From assembly GCA_023423335.1 (NCBI GenBank), contig JAFAFU010000059.1:62001-126000 (forward strand): 64,000 nucleotides of DNA, in the 5' to 3' direction. Below the pieces are notes generated by a model, which saw nothing but the letters and a program-made list of their open reading frames with translations, did not search any database and was not told where the DNA came from. Shown here piece by piece: positions 8,346-16,931 of this stretch; the stretch's first letter is position 1, and each line of letters begins with the position of its first letter. Position numbers and translations under genes: made by a program. Source of the stretch: Bacillota bacterium (lineage in GTDB: Bacteria > Bacillota > Clostridia > Lachnospirales > Lachnospiraceae).

Positions 8346-9695
8346 ATGGCAAATAAGGTTAGTTTTGACTATTCTGCAGCGGCGAAGTTCATCCAGCCGT
8401 CAGAGATAGAGATGATAAAAAACGCAGCGTTGGCAGCGAAAGACATGCTGGTAAATCGGACCGGAGCAGGCAATGACTATCTGGGCTGGATTGACCTTCC
8501 TATTGATTATGATCAAGAGGAATTTGCCAGGATCGAGACAGCGGCAGAGAGGATTAAGAAGGATTCTGAGGTTCTGCTGGTTATCGGCATCGGGGGCTCC
8601 TATCTTGGCGCCAGAGCTGCAATCGAATTTTTAAGACATAGCTTCTATAATTCCGTATCCAAAGAGATCCGTAAGACTCCTGAGATATACTTTGTTGGTA
8701 ATAATATCAGCAGCATCTATATGAATCATCTGATCGATGTAATCGGTGACAGGGATTTCTCCATCAACGTCATCAGCAAATCAGGAACTACAACGGAACC
8801 TGCCTTGGCATTCCGCGTATTCAAGAAGCTTTTGAATGAGAAATATGGCAGGAAGGAAGCGGCAGAGAGAATTTATGCGACTACGGATAAGGCAAAAGGA
8901 GCTCTGAAAAACCTTGCTGCCGAAGAGGGCTATGAAAGCTTCGTGGTACCGGATGATGTCGGCGGCCGTTATTCCGTTCTGACGGCAGTTGGGTTATTGC
9001 CCATCGCTGTCAGTGGCGCAGATATCCGGAAGCTGATGGAGGGTGCAGCTAAAATGCGTAAGCATTGTATGGAGGACTCCTATGAGGAGAACGATTCCCT
9101 GAAATATGCATCCGTGCGGAACATCCTGCTGAAGAAGGGCAAGGGGATTGAGATCCTAGTCAACTATGAGCCTTCCCTGCATTTTGTGTCCGAGTGGTGG
9201 AAGCAGCTCTTCGGAGAGAGTGAAGGCAAGGACCAGAAGGGTATTTACCCCGCGTCCGTAGATTTTACAACCGATTTGCATTCTATGGGACAGTTTATCC
9301 AGGACGGTCAGAGAACGATGTTTGAGACTGTGGTGAATGTGGAGCGGACCTCTTCGGAGATCATTCTTGAGAAGGAAGAGGTGGATCTGGATGGACTCAA
9401 TTACCTTGCAGGCAAGAGTGTTGACTTCATCAATAAGAGTGCGATGAAAGGGACTCTGCTTGCCCATACGGATGGCAATGTTCCCAATCTGATGGTTACC
9501 GTTCCTGAGAAGAAAGAGTTCTTCCTGGGCGAGTTATTCTATTTCTTTGAATTTGCCTGCGGTGTCAGCGGTTATATGCTGGGTGTCAATCCCTTTGATC
9601 AGCCCGGGGTGGAGAGCTACAAGAAGAATATGTTTGCCCTGCTTGGAAAACCGGGCTATGAGACGCAGAGGGAAGAGCTTTTAAAGAGACTGTAG
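8346..9695 (+). CDS. pgi: Glucose-6-phosphate isomerase
   Basis: Interconverts glucose 6-phosphate and fructose 6-phosphate in glycolysis. The 449-residue length is that of the short bacterial Pgi. Visible family signatures include the sugar-phosphate site IGIGGSYLGARAA (about residue 79) and VISKSGTTTEPALAFR (about 142). PDDVGGRYSVLTAVGLLP matches the region of signature 1, and GVNPFDQPGVESYKKN near 415 carries the conserved C-terminal motif. It is monocistronic between its own promoter and the downstream bidirectional terminator. Confidence 0.96.
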   Translation: MANKVSFDYSAAAKFIQPSEIEMIKNAALAAKDMLVNRTGAGNDYLGWIDLPIDYDQEEFARIETAAERIKKDSEVLLVIGIGGSYLGARAAIEFLRHSFYNSVSKEIRKTPEIYFVGNNISSIYMNHLIDVIGDRDFSINVISKSGTTTEPALAFRVFKKLLNEKYGRKEAAERIYATTDKAKGALKNLAAEEGYESFVVPDDVGGRYSVLTAVGLLPIAVSGADIRKLMEGAAKMRKHCMEDSYEENDSLKYASVRNILLKKGKGIEILVNYEPSLHFVSEWWKQLFGESEGKDQKGIYPASVDFTTDLHSMGQFIQDGQRTMFETVVNVERTSSEIILEKEEVDLDGLNYLAGKSVDFINKSAMKGTLLAHTDGNVPNLMVTVPEKKEFFLGELFYFFEFACGVSGYMLGVNPFDQPGVESYKKNMFALLGKPGYETQREELLKRL

Positions 9696-9734
9696 CAAAT
9701 AATGCTATGATATATAACGAGTATTTAATAATAT

Positions 9735-9979
9735 AAGCAGCCGAAGAAAAATCAATCGATATGCTTCAGACAGCGAACAAAATCCGATAACGGAAGATTG
9801 ATCTGCTGTCACAATTGAAGCATCAGCAGAGTATAATAAAGTATATTCCTTTTGGTAGTGTGCAGTAATGATGGGATAGGATACATATCTTTGATCATTC
9901 GCAACCGAATCCCTTTTACCTCAAACTGAGTGTGAACAGATTACTGCCTTGATACCTTACCAGAATTATTCGGCTGCTT
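9735..9979. ncRNA. Candidate structured RNA or miniature inverted-repeat element
   Basis: An 11-bp perfect outer inverted repeat, AAGCAGCCGAA (9735-9745) with TTCGGCTGCTT (9969-9979), encloses two well-formed arms. Arm A pairs ATGCTTCA (9761-9768) with TGAAGCAT (9816-9823) and GACAGC (9769-9774) with GCTGTC (9805-9810), capped by TCCG-ATAA-CGGA (9783-9794). Arm B pairs GGTA (9854) with TACC (9953), GCAGTAAT (9862-9869) with ATTACTGC (9940-9947) and GGGAT (9873) with ATCCC (9909). A strong terminator follows at 9994. I recognise no known RNA family. The strand is uncertain, since the element lies between convergent genes, and no strong promoter is visible. No target-site duplication is seen at the ends. 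Confidence 0.45.
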
Positions 9980-9993
9980 AACATAGATATGAC

Positions 9994-10028
9994 AAACCGC
10001 CCCTTTATGAAATTAGAGGGGCGGTTTT
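9994..10028. terminator. Bidirectional terminator between pgi side and hemolysin III gene
   Basis: AAACCGCCCCT (9994-10004) pairs with AGGGGCGGTTT (10017-10027), flanked by A and T runs, so it can work for both converging transcripts. Confidence 0.85.
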
Positions 10029-10061
10029 GTAGGTGCGTCCGGCATGGGCGCATTCTGACCA

Positions 10062-10730
10062 TTATGGCATTACGGCGATATACTTATACATCAGGATGAA
10101 GTGGCAGAGGCTTCCGCCCATTACAAACAGGTGAAAGATTTCGTGGGAACCGAAGTATTTGTGCTTGCTGTTGAAGATCGGAAGCTTCAGAGCATAGATG
10201 ACTCCGCCTATGGTATAGATGATCCCTCCGGCCAGCAGCCAGTTAAAAGCGGCAGCGGGCAGGGAGTTGATAATCTGCGTGAAAGCCAGGACACAGGTCC
10301 AGCCCATAGCAATATAGACCACAGAGGAAAACCATTTCGGGCAATTTACCCAGAAGCCGGTTACGATAATACCCATAATGGCTAAGCTCCAGATAATGGT
10401 CAGAAGAATAAGTCCGGTCATACCCCCAAGGGCGATAATGCAGATGGGAGTGTAGGTCCCGGCAATTAATACATAGATCATCATATGATCAAATTTTTTA
10501 AGCCGCCGATTGACCTTTGACGATATATTTAAGGTATGATAAATGGTGCTGGCGACATACAATAAAATCATGCTCAATATAAATACGCCAAGGGATAGGG
10601 TATGGACATATCCCGGACTCCTGGCAGCCTTCAGAAGAAGCGGGGTGGATGCAAATAGAGCCATTAAGGTTCCGATAAGATGCGTTACAGCACTTCCCGG
10701 ATCTTTTGCTTTTACTTTTTTCAGTGTCAT
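10062..10730 (-). CDS. Hemolysin III / PAQR-family membrane protein
   Basis: 222 residues with seven predicted membrane segments, as in the bacterial hemolysin III (YplQ/YqfA) branch of the PAQR family. The family's conserved polar residues are visible: Ser/His in ASTIYHTLN (about residue 61), the Asp in KKFDHMMIYVLIAGTYTP, and the late histidines in SHEIFHLFVMGGSLCHF that in the family bind a metal. Homologues affect membrane fluidity or act as hydrolases; true haemolysis is not established. AAGGAGCTGATTATT precedes the ATG. It is a single gene with its own terminator. Confidence 0.9.
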   Translation of the reverse strand: MTLKKVKAKDPGSAVTHLIGTLMALFASTPLLLKAARSPGYVHTLSLGVFILSMILLYVASTIYHTLNISSKVNRRLKKFDHMMIYVLIAGTYTPICIIALGGMTGLILLTIIWSLAIMGIIVTGFWVNCPKWFSSVVYIAMGWTCVLAFTQIINSLPAAAFNWLLAGGIIYTIGGVIYALKLPIFNSKHKYFGSHEIFHLFVMGGSLCHFILMYKYIAVMP

Positions 10731-10917
10731 AATAATCAGCTCCTTAAGATAGTTTTTATAGTGTTAGTTTTGACAGTATATTAATGCAATATACATCACG
10801 TAGTATTAATACTATTATATGTAGTTATGAAAACTATGTACTGTATAGACATATACTACAACACATAATTTAAAAAATCAATACCTAAAATTAAGATTTC
10901 AAAAATTACTGAAATAT

Positions 10918-11102
10918 GGTATAATATCGACAGATATTATACCAGCGCCGAACGCAGTGAGTGCGCATCCTGGCACGAAGTGCCAATACCATAGGCGCTT
11001 GCGCATATGGTATAATATCGACAGATATTATACTGGCACCGAACGCAGTGAGCGCATTTTGGCACGGAGTGCCAATACCATAGGCGCTTGCGTATAGGGT
11101 AT
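10918..11102. repeat. Two copies of a 91-bp palindrome-rich tandem repeat
   Basis: The unit begins GGTATAATATCGACAG at 10918 and again at 11009. Each copy carries GGTATAATATC-gaca-GATATTATACC (perfect 11-bp stem in copy 1, end mismatched in copy 2) and TGGCAC-GAA/GGA-GTGCCA. Each copy also has a GCGC-rich hairpin and a TACCATA/TATGGTA pair that spans the unit junction. The central dyad shows a TATAAT on both strands. The 421-base gap 10731-11151 is otherwise AT-rich and holds the hemolysin III promoter side and the start region of the DUF951 gene. Confidence 0.75.
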
Positions 11103-11151
11103 ACTATATAGAATAAGGTTTATATCAAAAGACTGTATGAGGAGGGATTTG

Positions 11152-11340
11152 ATGGATTTGAGTGTCGGTGAAGTGGTTAAACTAAAAAAGCAGCACCCCT
11201 GCGGAAGCAGTGAATGGGAGATTTTGAGGGTTGGAATGGATTTTCGTTTGAAGTGCCTGGGCTGCGGGCATCAAATCATGATCCCCAGAAAGCAGGTTGA
11301 GAAAAGCATTAAACAGGTAAGAAAGCCGGATAAAGCCTGA
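11152..11340 (+). CDS. DUF951 family small protein
   Basis: 62 residues. The conserved features of DUF951 are present: VGEVVKLKKQHPCGSSEWEILRVGMDFRLKC, with Cys at HPCG, then CLGCGHQIMIPR. The CxxCG pair plus the earlier Cys suggests a zinc site, and members often sit near DNA-segregation genes such as parB in Firmicutes; no function is established. ATG 11152 is preferred to ATG 11137 because GGAGGG (11141-11146) lies 5 bases before it. It is followed closely by the HAD gene, probably in one transcript with the three genes after it. Confidence 0.85.
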   Translation: MDLSVGEVVKLKKQHPCGSSEWEILRVGMDFRLKCLGCGHQIMIPRKQVEKSIKQVRKPDKA

Positions 11341-11386
11341 TAATTGATAGAATACCTCCGGAAGGGCAATAGAAAGGAACGAGGGA

Positions 11387-12034
11387 ATGGACTATATACT
11401 TATGGATTTGGACGGAACCATCACGAATCCCAAGCAGGGAATTACAAAATCAGTACAATACGCCTTAAAGGCCATGGGAATCATGACAGAGGATCTGGAT
11501 TCTCTGACGAAGCATATCGGACCGCCGCTTAAGGACGGTTTCATGGAATATTATGATTTTACGGAAGAAGAAGCGGACCGGGCAGTGGACAAGTACAGGG
11601 AGTTTTACAATATACACGGTATTTTTGACAATGAGCCCTATGAGGGAATGGACCGGCTTCTCGCCGGATTAAAGAAAGCCGGCAAATCCGTAATTGTTGC
11701 CACCTCGAAGCCCGAACCGCTGGCAAGAAGAATACTCGGTCATTTTAAGCTGGAGGAATATTTTACGGATATCTGCGGTGCGACCTTTGATGACAAAAGA
11801 TCCCGCAAGGAAGAGGTAATCCGGTATGCTCTTCGGAAAAATAAGATTACGGATTTAACCAGGGTCGTTATGGTGGGAGACCGTAAATATGACACGGAAG
11901 GTGCGAAAGCAGTAGGTATTGCCTCCGTTGGGGTGCTGTACGGCTTTGGAAGTGAGGAGGAGCTTCGTATGGCCGGAACCGACCGGATTGTGGCGACATT
12001 GGAAGAACTGTATCAGGCAGTGATGGAGCTATAG
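11387..12034 (+). CDS. HAD-family phosphatase (phosphoglycolate phosphatase-like)
   Basis: 215 residues of the haloacid dehalogenase superfamily. Motif I is MDLDGTITNP (nucleophile Asp about residue 7, acid Asp about 9). Motif II is the Ser/Thr in VIVATSKPEP. The Lys lies in KRSRKEEVI, and motif IV is MVGDRKYDTEGA. The alpha-helical cap between residues 15 and 85 marks subfamily I, as in Gph and PpaX. It probably hydrolyses a small phosphate ester; the exact substrate is unknown. The ribosome site is AAAGGAACGAGGGA. It probably lies in an operon with DUF951 and xth. Confidence 0.88.
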   Translation: MDYILMDLDGTITNPKQGITKSVQYALKAMGIMTEDLDSLTKHIGPPLKDGFMEYYDFTEEEADRAVDKYREFYNIHGIFDNEPYEGMDRLLAGLKKAGKSVIVATSKPEPLARRILGHFKLEEYFTDICGATFDDKRSRKEEVIRYALRKNKITDLTRVVMVGDRKYDTEGAKAVGIASVGVLYGFGSEEELRMAGTDRIVATLEELYQAVMEL

Positions 12035-12068
12035 GTGCAAAAGAAGATAGAAGGGAAAGGTGCAATGG

Positions 12069-12821
12069 ATGAAATTCATATCATGGAATGTAAATGGATT
12101 GAGGGCCTGCTTAAATAAGGGCTTTGAAGAATTTTTCAGGAGAATGGATGCCGATGTTTTCTGCCTGCAGGAGACAAAGCTTCAGCCGGAACAGTTTGAA
12201 ATGACCTTCAAGGGTTATCATCAATATTTTAATTCGGCACAGAAGAAGGGCTATTCCGGCACGGCGGTATTTACAAAAAAGGAGCCCATCCATGTATGCT
12301 ATGACCTGTGCCTTGACCGGCATAACGACGAAGGAAGGGTAATCACACTGGAATTTGAGGAGTATTACCTGGTTACGGTTTATACGCCCAACTCCCAGAG
12401 GGAGCTGGCCAGACTGGATTACCGTATGGAGTGGGAAGAGGATTTCCGGCAGTATGTCCTGAAGCTGGATCAGAAAAAGCCTGTGATAATCTGCGGGGAC
12501 TTAAACGTGGCTCATAAGGAAATTGACCTGAAGAATCCGAAGTCCAATGTGAAAAATGCCGGTTTTACGCCGGAGGAGCGGGAGAAGATGACAAAGCTTC
12601 TTGAGAGCGGCTTTATTGACACCTTCCGTTATTTGTATCCGGATAAAGAAAATGCTTATACCTGGTGGTCTTACATGTTCAATGCCAGGGAGAAGAATGT
12701 GGGATGGCGGATTGACTACTTCCTTGTATCGGAGCGGCTGAAGGACAGGATTACGGACAGCATCCTGCACATGGAGGTTTTTGGGAGTGATCATTGTCCT
12801 GTGGAATTGGGTTTGGCATAA
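12069..12821 (+). CDS. xth: Exodeoxyribonuclease III / AP endonuclease
   Basis: Cleaves DNA at abasic sites and degrades 3' ends during base excision repair. The 251 residues match the ExoIII/ExoA family. They start MKFISWNVNGLRACL (metal-site Asn at 7) and continue with CLQETKL (metal Glu about 36), the catalytic Tyr region VTVYTPNSQ, and CGDLNVAHKEIDL (Asp/Asn). The family WWSYMFNAREKNVGWRIDYFLVS segment is present, and the protein ends with SDHCPVELGL (catalytic Asp-His). ATG 12069 is used because GGGAAAGG lies 8 bases upstream. Confidence 0.95.
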   Translation: MKFISWNVNGLRACLNKGFEEFFRRMDADVFCLQETKLQPEQFEMTFKGYHQYFNSAQKKGYSGTAVFTKKEPIHVCYDLCLDRHNDEGRVITLEFEEYYLVTVYTPNSQRELARLDYRMEWEEDFRQYVLKLDQKKPVIICGDLNVAHKEIDLKNPKSNVKNAGFTPEEREKMTKLLESGFIDTFRYLYPDKENAYTWWSYMFNAREKNVGWRIDYFLVSERLKDRITDSILHMEVFGSDHCPVELGLA

Positions 12822-12857
12822 TTTGTGCCGTTTATAAGCGGCGGAACGGAGAAGATG

Positions 12858-13448
12858 ATGAAAATCTTTGATATTACCCAGGAACTCTTTGGGGGAAGAG
12901 TATATCCGGGAGATTCGGCTCCCAGCTATGAACGGGTACGGAAGATTTCGGAAGGCGCATCCTGTAATCTGACACAGCTTTCGCTGGGTGCCCATAATGC
13001 AACCCATATGGATGCACCCTATCATTTTTATGACGGCGGAAAGACCATAGAACAGCTGGATCTTTACCGGTGCATCGGGCCCTGTACGGTGGCAAGCCTT
13101 TCGGGGAAGGGCCCCTCGGAAGTGGAGGAGATTTTGACCGGATGCAGGAAAAGGCTCCTGATCAAAGGAGAGGTTACGATTACGGTGGATATGGCTAAGC
13201 TCTTTAATCAATATGAAATCCAGCTGATTGGTGTTGAAAGCCAGAGTGTCGGACCGGCTGATTCCCCGGCAGCAGTTCATCTGGAGCTTTTAAGGACGGA
13301 GGTAGTGCTTCTGGAGGGTTTGGTATTAAAGGATGTTCCGGAAGGAGATTATTTTCTGTCGGCAGCCCCGCTGAAGCTGGGCGGAAGTGATGGAGCGCCC
13401 TGCAGAGCAGTCTTGATATTCTTTGAACAAACTGACACTTGTAATTAG
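12858..13448 (+). CDS. Cyclase-family (kynurenine formamidase-like) metal hydrolase
   Basis: About 197 residues of the cyclase/KynB family. The metal-binding motif appears as HNATHMDAPYHF (about residues 40-51; family form HxGTHxDxPxHF, with Asn-Ala in place of x-Gly here). A late SQSVGPADSP segment is also conserved. KynB hydrolyses N-formylkynurenine, but no other tryptophan-degradation genes are nearby, so the substrate is open. ATG 12858 (or 12855) fits the GGAG at 12847-12850; longer reading from a GTG at 12825 is less likely. Confidence 0.82.
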   Translation: MKIFDITQELFGGRVYPGDSAPSYERVRKISEGASCNLTQLSLGAHNATHMDAPYHFYDGGKTIEQLDLYRCIGPCTVASLSGKGPSEVEEILTGCRKRLLIKGEVTITVDMAKLFNQYEIQLIGVESQSVGPADSPAAVHLELLRTEVVLLEGLVLKDVPEGDYFLSAAPLKLGGSDGAPCRAVLIFFEQTDTCN

Positions 13449-13507
13449 GGCGCGAAAATTGTATACTCAATATTGAGAAGGTACGAAGGAGGATGGGGTG
13501 TAAAACG

Positions 13508-14587
13508 ATGGAAGCTATCAGGATCAGAACGGATCAGGTGGAGGCCGGTATGGTGGTCGCCACGGATATATATACCGCGAATAACCAGCTGATTCTTACC
13601 AAGGGAACCAGGCTGGATGAGCGTATGATTACAAGATTGAGATTTTATAATATCTACGGGCTTTTCGTCTACAAGGGTGAGTTTGAACCGGAAGCACATA
13701 AAGAAGAATCCTACATAGATATGCTGAGAAATACAGCGGACTTTAAGAAATTCAACCGGGCTTATGTCGAGTCAGTCAACCATGTGGAGCAGGGCTTTCA
13801 GAATGTCTTGAATAACACCGCAGGCGGAGACATCGATATGGAAGCCCTGCTGGCGGATACAGACCGTATCCTCCACGAAGGCCGGAACGGAGCACATATC
13901 TTCGAGATGCTTCATGGAATCCGTGATTATGATGATATGACCTATGTTCATTCGTTAAACGTATCCCTGATCTGCAGTATTTTTGGCGCCTGGCTGAAGC
14001 TGCCGAGAGAAGAAATCCGCATCCTGACACTGGGCGGATTGTTGCATGACATCGGTAAAATGCTGGTATCCAAGGAGATCCTGACGAAAGCAGACAAGCT
14101 GACAGAGGATGAATTTGAGCTTATAAAACAGCACTCCATCAAGGGTTATCAAGCCCTGAAGGATTATCCGATTGATATCCGAATAAAATATGCGGCACTT
14201 ATGCATCATGAGCGCTGTGATGGCTCCGGGTATCCGAATGGATTTAAATCTGACCAGATTGAAGAATTCTCAAAGATCATTGCTATCGCGGACGTATATG
14301 ATGCAATGACCTCAAACCGTCGTTACAGAAGAGCAATTTGTCCCTTTGATGTAGTCGAGAATTTTGAACGGGATGGATTCCTGAAATTTGATCCGGGATA
14401 CCTGATGGTATTCATGGAGCGGATCGTACAGTCCTATCTTCATAATACCGTCCGCTTAAGCGATGGCCGTGAGGGTGAGGTGGTCATGATCAATAAGCTG
14501 GCCTTATCGAGGCCGGTTGTTCGGATAGGAAATGACTTTATTGATTTATCCAAGGAGCATAAAATAACGATTGAATCAATCATATAA
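13508..14587 (+). CDS. HD-GYP domain protein, probable c-di-GMP phosphodiesterase
   Basis: 359 residues. The N-terminal 120 form a regulatory region of the DUF3391-like type seen before HD-GYP domains (VEAGMVVATDIYTANNQLIL). The HD-GYP domain follows: LLHDIGKMLVSKEIL near residue 180, the HHERCDGSGYPNG signature near 235, and IADVYDAMTSNRRYR near 260. These are the metal ligands and GYP motif of active c-di-GMP phosphodiesterases. The short C-terminal beta domain (REGEVVMINK) is common in Clostridia. ATG 13508 is preferred over 13493, which directly abuts the AAGGAGG. Confidence 0.9.
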   Translation: MEAIRIRTDQVEAGMVVATDIYTANNQLILTKGTRLDERMITRLRFYNIYGLFVYKGEFEPEAHKEESYIDMLRNTADFKKFNRAYVESVNHVEQGFQNVLNNTAGGDIDMEALLADTDRILHEGRNGAHIFEMLHGIRDYDDMTYVHSLNVSLICSIFGAWLKLPREEIRILTLGGLLHDIGKMLVSKEILTKADKLTEDEFELIKQHSIKGYQALKDYPIDIRIKYAALMHHERCDGSGYPNGFKSDQIEEFSKIIAIADVYDAMTSNRRYRRAICPFDVVENFERDGFLKFDPGYLMVFMERIVQSYLHNTVRLSDGREGEVVMINKLALSRPVVRIGNDFIDLSKEHKITIESII

Positions 14588-14603
14588 TTAATTATAAAGT
14601 ACC

Positions 14604-14632
14604 AAGGGGCTGTCGTACAGACAGCTCCTTTT
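14604..14632. terminator. Terminator between HD-GYP gene and azlD
   Basis: AAGGGGCTGT and ACAGCTCCTT pair with one G-T wobble, followed by TTTT on the plus strand and preceded by an A-rich stretch. It separates convergent genes. Confidence 0.7.
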
Positions 14633-14637
14633 GACGT

Positions 14638-14973
14638 TCAGACAAAAACATATTGTACCAGCAGCATATAGACCAGGGAACCGCAGCCGATACTTAACAG
14701 CGTGTTCTTCTTCCACAGATGAAGAGCCGCAATAACTGCAATGCCGATCAGTTCCGGTATTCCATAGGTTCCCTCTGTAAAAGAAACATCCTTGAGGCAA
14801 TAGACCACCAGCATGCCGATCATCGTATAGGGCAGGACATCGGCCAGATATTTTATGTACCTTGGAATTGTTTTTTTCTCCGGAAACAGAACAAACGGAA
14901 GGGAACGGGTAATGACAGTTCCGAGTGCAACCAGACCGAAGAATAGCAACAATTGTCCGGCGGAATAATTCAT
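14638..14973 (-). CDS. azlD: AzlD-family branched-chain amino acid exporter subunit
   Basis: 111 residues with three or four membrane segments, starting MNYSAGQLLLFFGLVALG. It carries the conserved ITRSLPFVLF near residue 25 and IPRYIKYLADVLPYTMIGML, typical of AzlD. AzlD acts with AzlC to export branched-chain amino acids or analogues. ATG 14973 overlaps the azlC stop codon (ATGA). The open frame continues upstream inside azlC but has no ribosome site there. Confidence 0.9.
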   Translation of the reverse strand: MNYSAGQLLLFFGLVALGTVITRSLPFVLFPEKKTIPRYIKYLADVLPYTMIGMLVVYCLKDVSFTEGTYGIPELIGIAVIAALHLWKKNTLLSIGCGSLVYMLLVQYVFV

Positions 14974-15668
14974 CAGCTTCGCCTCCCTTCCAGGGGACGT
15001 TTTAGGAGGGTAAGGGACAAAAGTATAAAAATCATGGAGGGTATAATGAAATCCGATGCCCCGAAAACCAGCCGGCAAAGGATGGCCCCCGATACACCAA
15101 TAATAGCGGGCAGGTGATTTTTCGTATTCCTCCATTGGTCAAGAAAGATAACCACGAACAGGGAAGTAAGAACAAAATCAATCCCCTTTGTATTAAACTT
15201 GAACATGCTGCCCAGAATTCCTCCCAGGAGGGAGCCGGATATCCAATACACCTGGTTTAAAGCAGAGAGGAAAAAAAGAAACCATTTTCGGTCCGCACCC
15301 TCCGGCGGTTCTGCGGAACAGATCAGGGAAAAGGTTTCATCGGTCAGGGAGAAGATCAGGTAGGGCTTTAACCTGCCGATCCCTCGGAATTTCTCCAGGG
15401 TGGAGATGCCATAAAACAAATGTCGGGCATTCACCATCAAAGTCATGAGAAATCCATTCAATGGGTGGAAACCGGCGGACAGCATCGCCACAGCAACAAA
15501 CTGCATGGACCCGGCATAGATAAAGGTGCTGGTAAACAGAATCCACATAAGGGAAAAGCCCTTGCTGTCCATCAGAATGCCATAGGCCGCCCCAAGGACG
15601 ATAAAGCCCGTAAATACAGGAATAGTATATGGAAAAGCAGCCCGAAAAGCTGCCTTTTTTGTTGTCAT
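14973..15668 (-). CDS. azlC: AzlC-family branched-chain amino acid exporter subunit
   Basis: 231 residues, with multiple membrane helices. The AzlC hallmarks are AFPYTIPVFTGFIVLGAAYGILM near the N terminus, FVAVAMLSAGFHPLNGFLMTLMVNARHLFYG near residue 60, and LTDETFSL. It is the large subunit of the AzlCD two-gene exporter. The ribosome site is AAAAGGAG. It may be the first gene of the azlCD operon; a TATAAT is visible about 30 bases upstream on the minus strand, with an unclear -35. Confidence 0.93.
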   Translation of the reverse strand: MTTKKAAFRAAFPYTIPVFTGFIVLGAAYGILMDSKGFSLMWILFTSTFIYAGSMQFVAVAMLSAGFHPLNGFLMTLMVNARHLFYGISTLEKFRGIGRLKPYLIFSLTDETFSLICSAEPPEGADRKWFLFFLSALNQVYWISGSLLGGILGSMFKFNTKGIDFVLTSLFVVIFLDQWRNTKNHLPAIIGVSGAILCRLVFGASDFIIPSMIFILLSLTLLKRPLEGRRS

Positions 15669-15762
15669 AAGTAACGGCTCCTTTTATAGTCATAGTATTA
15701 TATGAGATATCATAGACACGTTTCTATCAGTTATATCACATATCCCATGGCAGATAGCTCCT

Positions 15763-16173
15763 TCACGGTTTCGCTGCAAAACCGGCATGGATCGGGTTGA
15801 AATCTGCGCTGTCCGTACCCAGGAAGCCGGAGAAACGGCGGATAATTATTTCAAAGATATCCTTGACGGTCTCCAAATCCTCCTCAGCAAGATGAACGGC
15901 AAAGATGGTTCGGATATTACGGTTCTTTACGAAGGCGGCATCGGAGGGATTTGTAAAAGCAACTTCTACCGGCTCAAAGTCGATGGTATTCTGATTGGAA
16001 AGTTCAAGCTCCAGGACATTCATCTCCTCCCAAAGTTCTACGGAGAACTCTTTCCTGTCCTTAAGTAAATCCGCAATATCCTTCGCATTGATCTCGGAGG
16101 AGGTCATATACAGCAGGTCCAGGTAATGCTTCACTATCTTACCGTCCATTTGCTTCTGCTTTTTATTTGCCAA
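15763..16173 (-). CDS. Conserved hypothetical protein, 136 aa
   Basis: A soluble, acidic, helix-rich protein starting MANKKQKQMDGKIVKHYLDLLY. No membrane segment, Cys motif or recognised domain. The middle region (FEPVEVAFTNPSDAAFVKNRNIRTIFAVHL) looks like a beta-alpha fold. The AAGGAAGATATATTTGGC before the ATG gives a good ribosome site, and its base use resembles its neighbours, so I consider it a real gene. Function unknown. Confidence 0.65.
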   Translation of the reverse strand: MANKKQKQMDGKIVKHYLDLLYMTSSEINAKDIADLLKDRKEFSVELWEEMNVLELELSNQNTIDFEPVEVAFTNPSDAAFVKNRNIRTIFAVHLAEEDLETVKDIFEIIIRRFSGFLGTDSADFNPIHAGFAAKP

Positions 16174-16294
16174 ATATATCTTCCTTTCTTAACCCGGACA
16201 ACAGGGTGTGATGAACTGATTACAAGGATAAATTATAATACAGGATGATGGAATATGCAAATGCATAATCGCAAAGAGAAGGGATGACTTCTCT

Positions 16295-16567
16295 TCAGAT
16301 AGTAAAATCTGATGAACTGTCATCCCTCTGAAGCAGAACTTCATTTAACAAATCATAAGGATATTGGGTGTTGCAGGTCTTGCATTCGATATAATTGCGT
16401 GAGGAGGTAAGCTCCCTTTTATCATAAAGATAAGACAAAAACGCCTCCGTGTTCTGAAGTCCGGGCATATCGGCATCAATTACATAGGAATAAACATAAC
16501 TGGCCTCGTGCCGGAGAATCAATTTGTCCTCCCTGCATACCGGACATATATATTTTCTGTTTTTCAT
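16295..16567 (-). CDS. Small zinc-ribbon-like hypothetical protein
   Basis: 90 residues with two CxxC pairs, CPVCRED near residue 9 and CKTCNTQYPYDL near 63. This suggests a split zinc ribbon, perhaps a nucleic-acid- or protein-binding module. No family is recognised. An AGGAGG ribosome site precedes the ATG. Downstream, AAGAGAAG pairs with CTTCTCTT around 16273-16295, a weak terminator for this strand. Confidence 0.65.
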   Translation of the reverse strand: MKNRKYICPVCREDKLILRHEASYVYSYVIDADMPGLQNTEAFLSYLYDKRELTSSRNYIECKTCNTQYPYDLLNEVLLQRDDSSSDFTI

Positions 16568-16718
16568 GCAGCTGTAACCTCCTACTTAAATAAACTATTA
16601 ACATCATTTCTCATATCAGAGAAAAGTATTCGTCCGCCAGGATATATGACCGATATGAATTTTTCCAATGAATTATTTCGATCTTTCCGCAGATAATAAT
16701 TCATACGGAGGTGATTTT

Positions 16719-16931
16719 TTGGATCTGAATTTATATGAACCGAATACGATCTTGCAGCCAATTAACAGTAATATTTTTGCACCCGGAGTATTTACACAGA
16801 TATACGAAGGAGATAAACTGCTCCAGACGCTGGATTCGGATACAAGGGCCTATGTAATGAAACATACGGATGAGAATCGGACCAGAGCGGATGTGGAAAA
16901 CTGCATTAATGAGCTGTATACAAAAAGCTAA
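16719..16931 (+). CDS. Small hypothetical protein with probable TTG start
   Basis: 70 residues (MDLNLYEPNTILQPINSNIF...). An in-frame ATG at 16668 exists, but the strong ribosome site GGAGGTGA (16707-16714) fits the TTG at 16719 with 7-base spacing, so that start is preferred. The C-terminal half (DTRAYVMKHTDENRTRADVENCINELY) looks helical. No family recognised. The terminator stem begins before the stop codon. Confidence 0.6.
   Translation: MDLNLYEPNTILQPINSNIFAPGVFTQIYEGDKLLQTLDSDTRAYVMKHTDENRTRADVENCINELYTKS

Noticed and set aside
10918..11102. Possible CRISPR array
   Set aside because: Only two units, no variable spacers, and no cas genes in the window.
12501..13280. Open frame of 259 codons antisense to xth and the cyclase gene
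   Set aside because: Both sense genes carry intact catalytic motifs; the antisense frame shows no recognisable domain.
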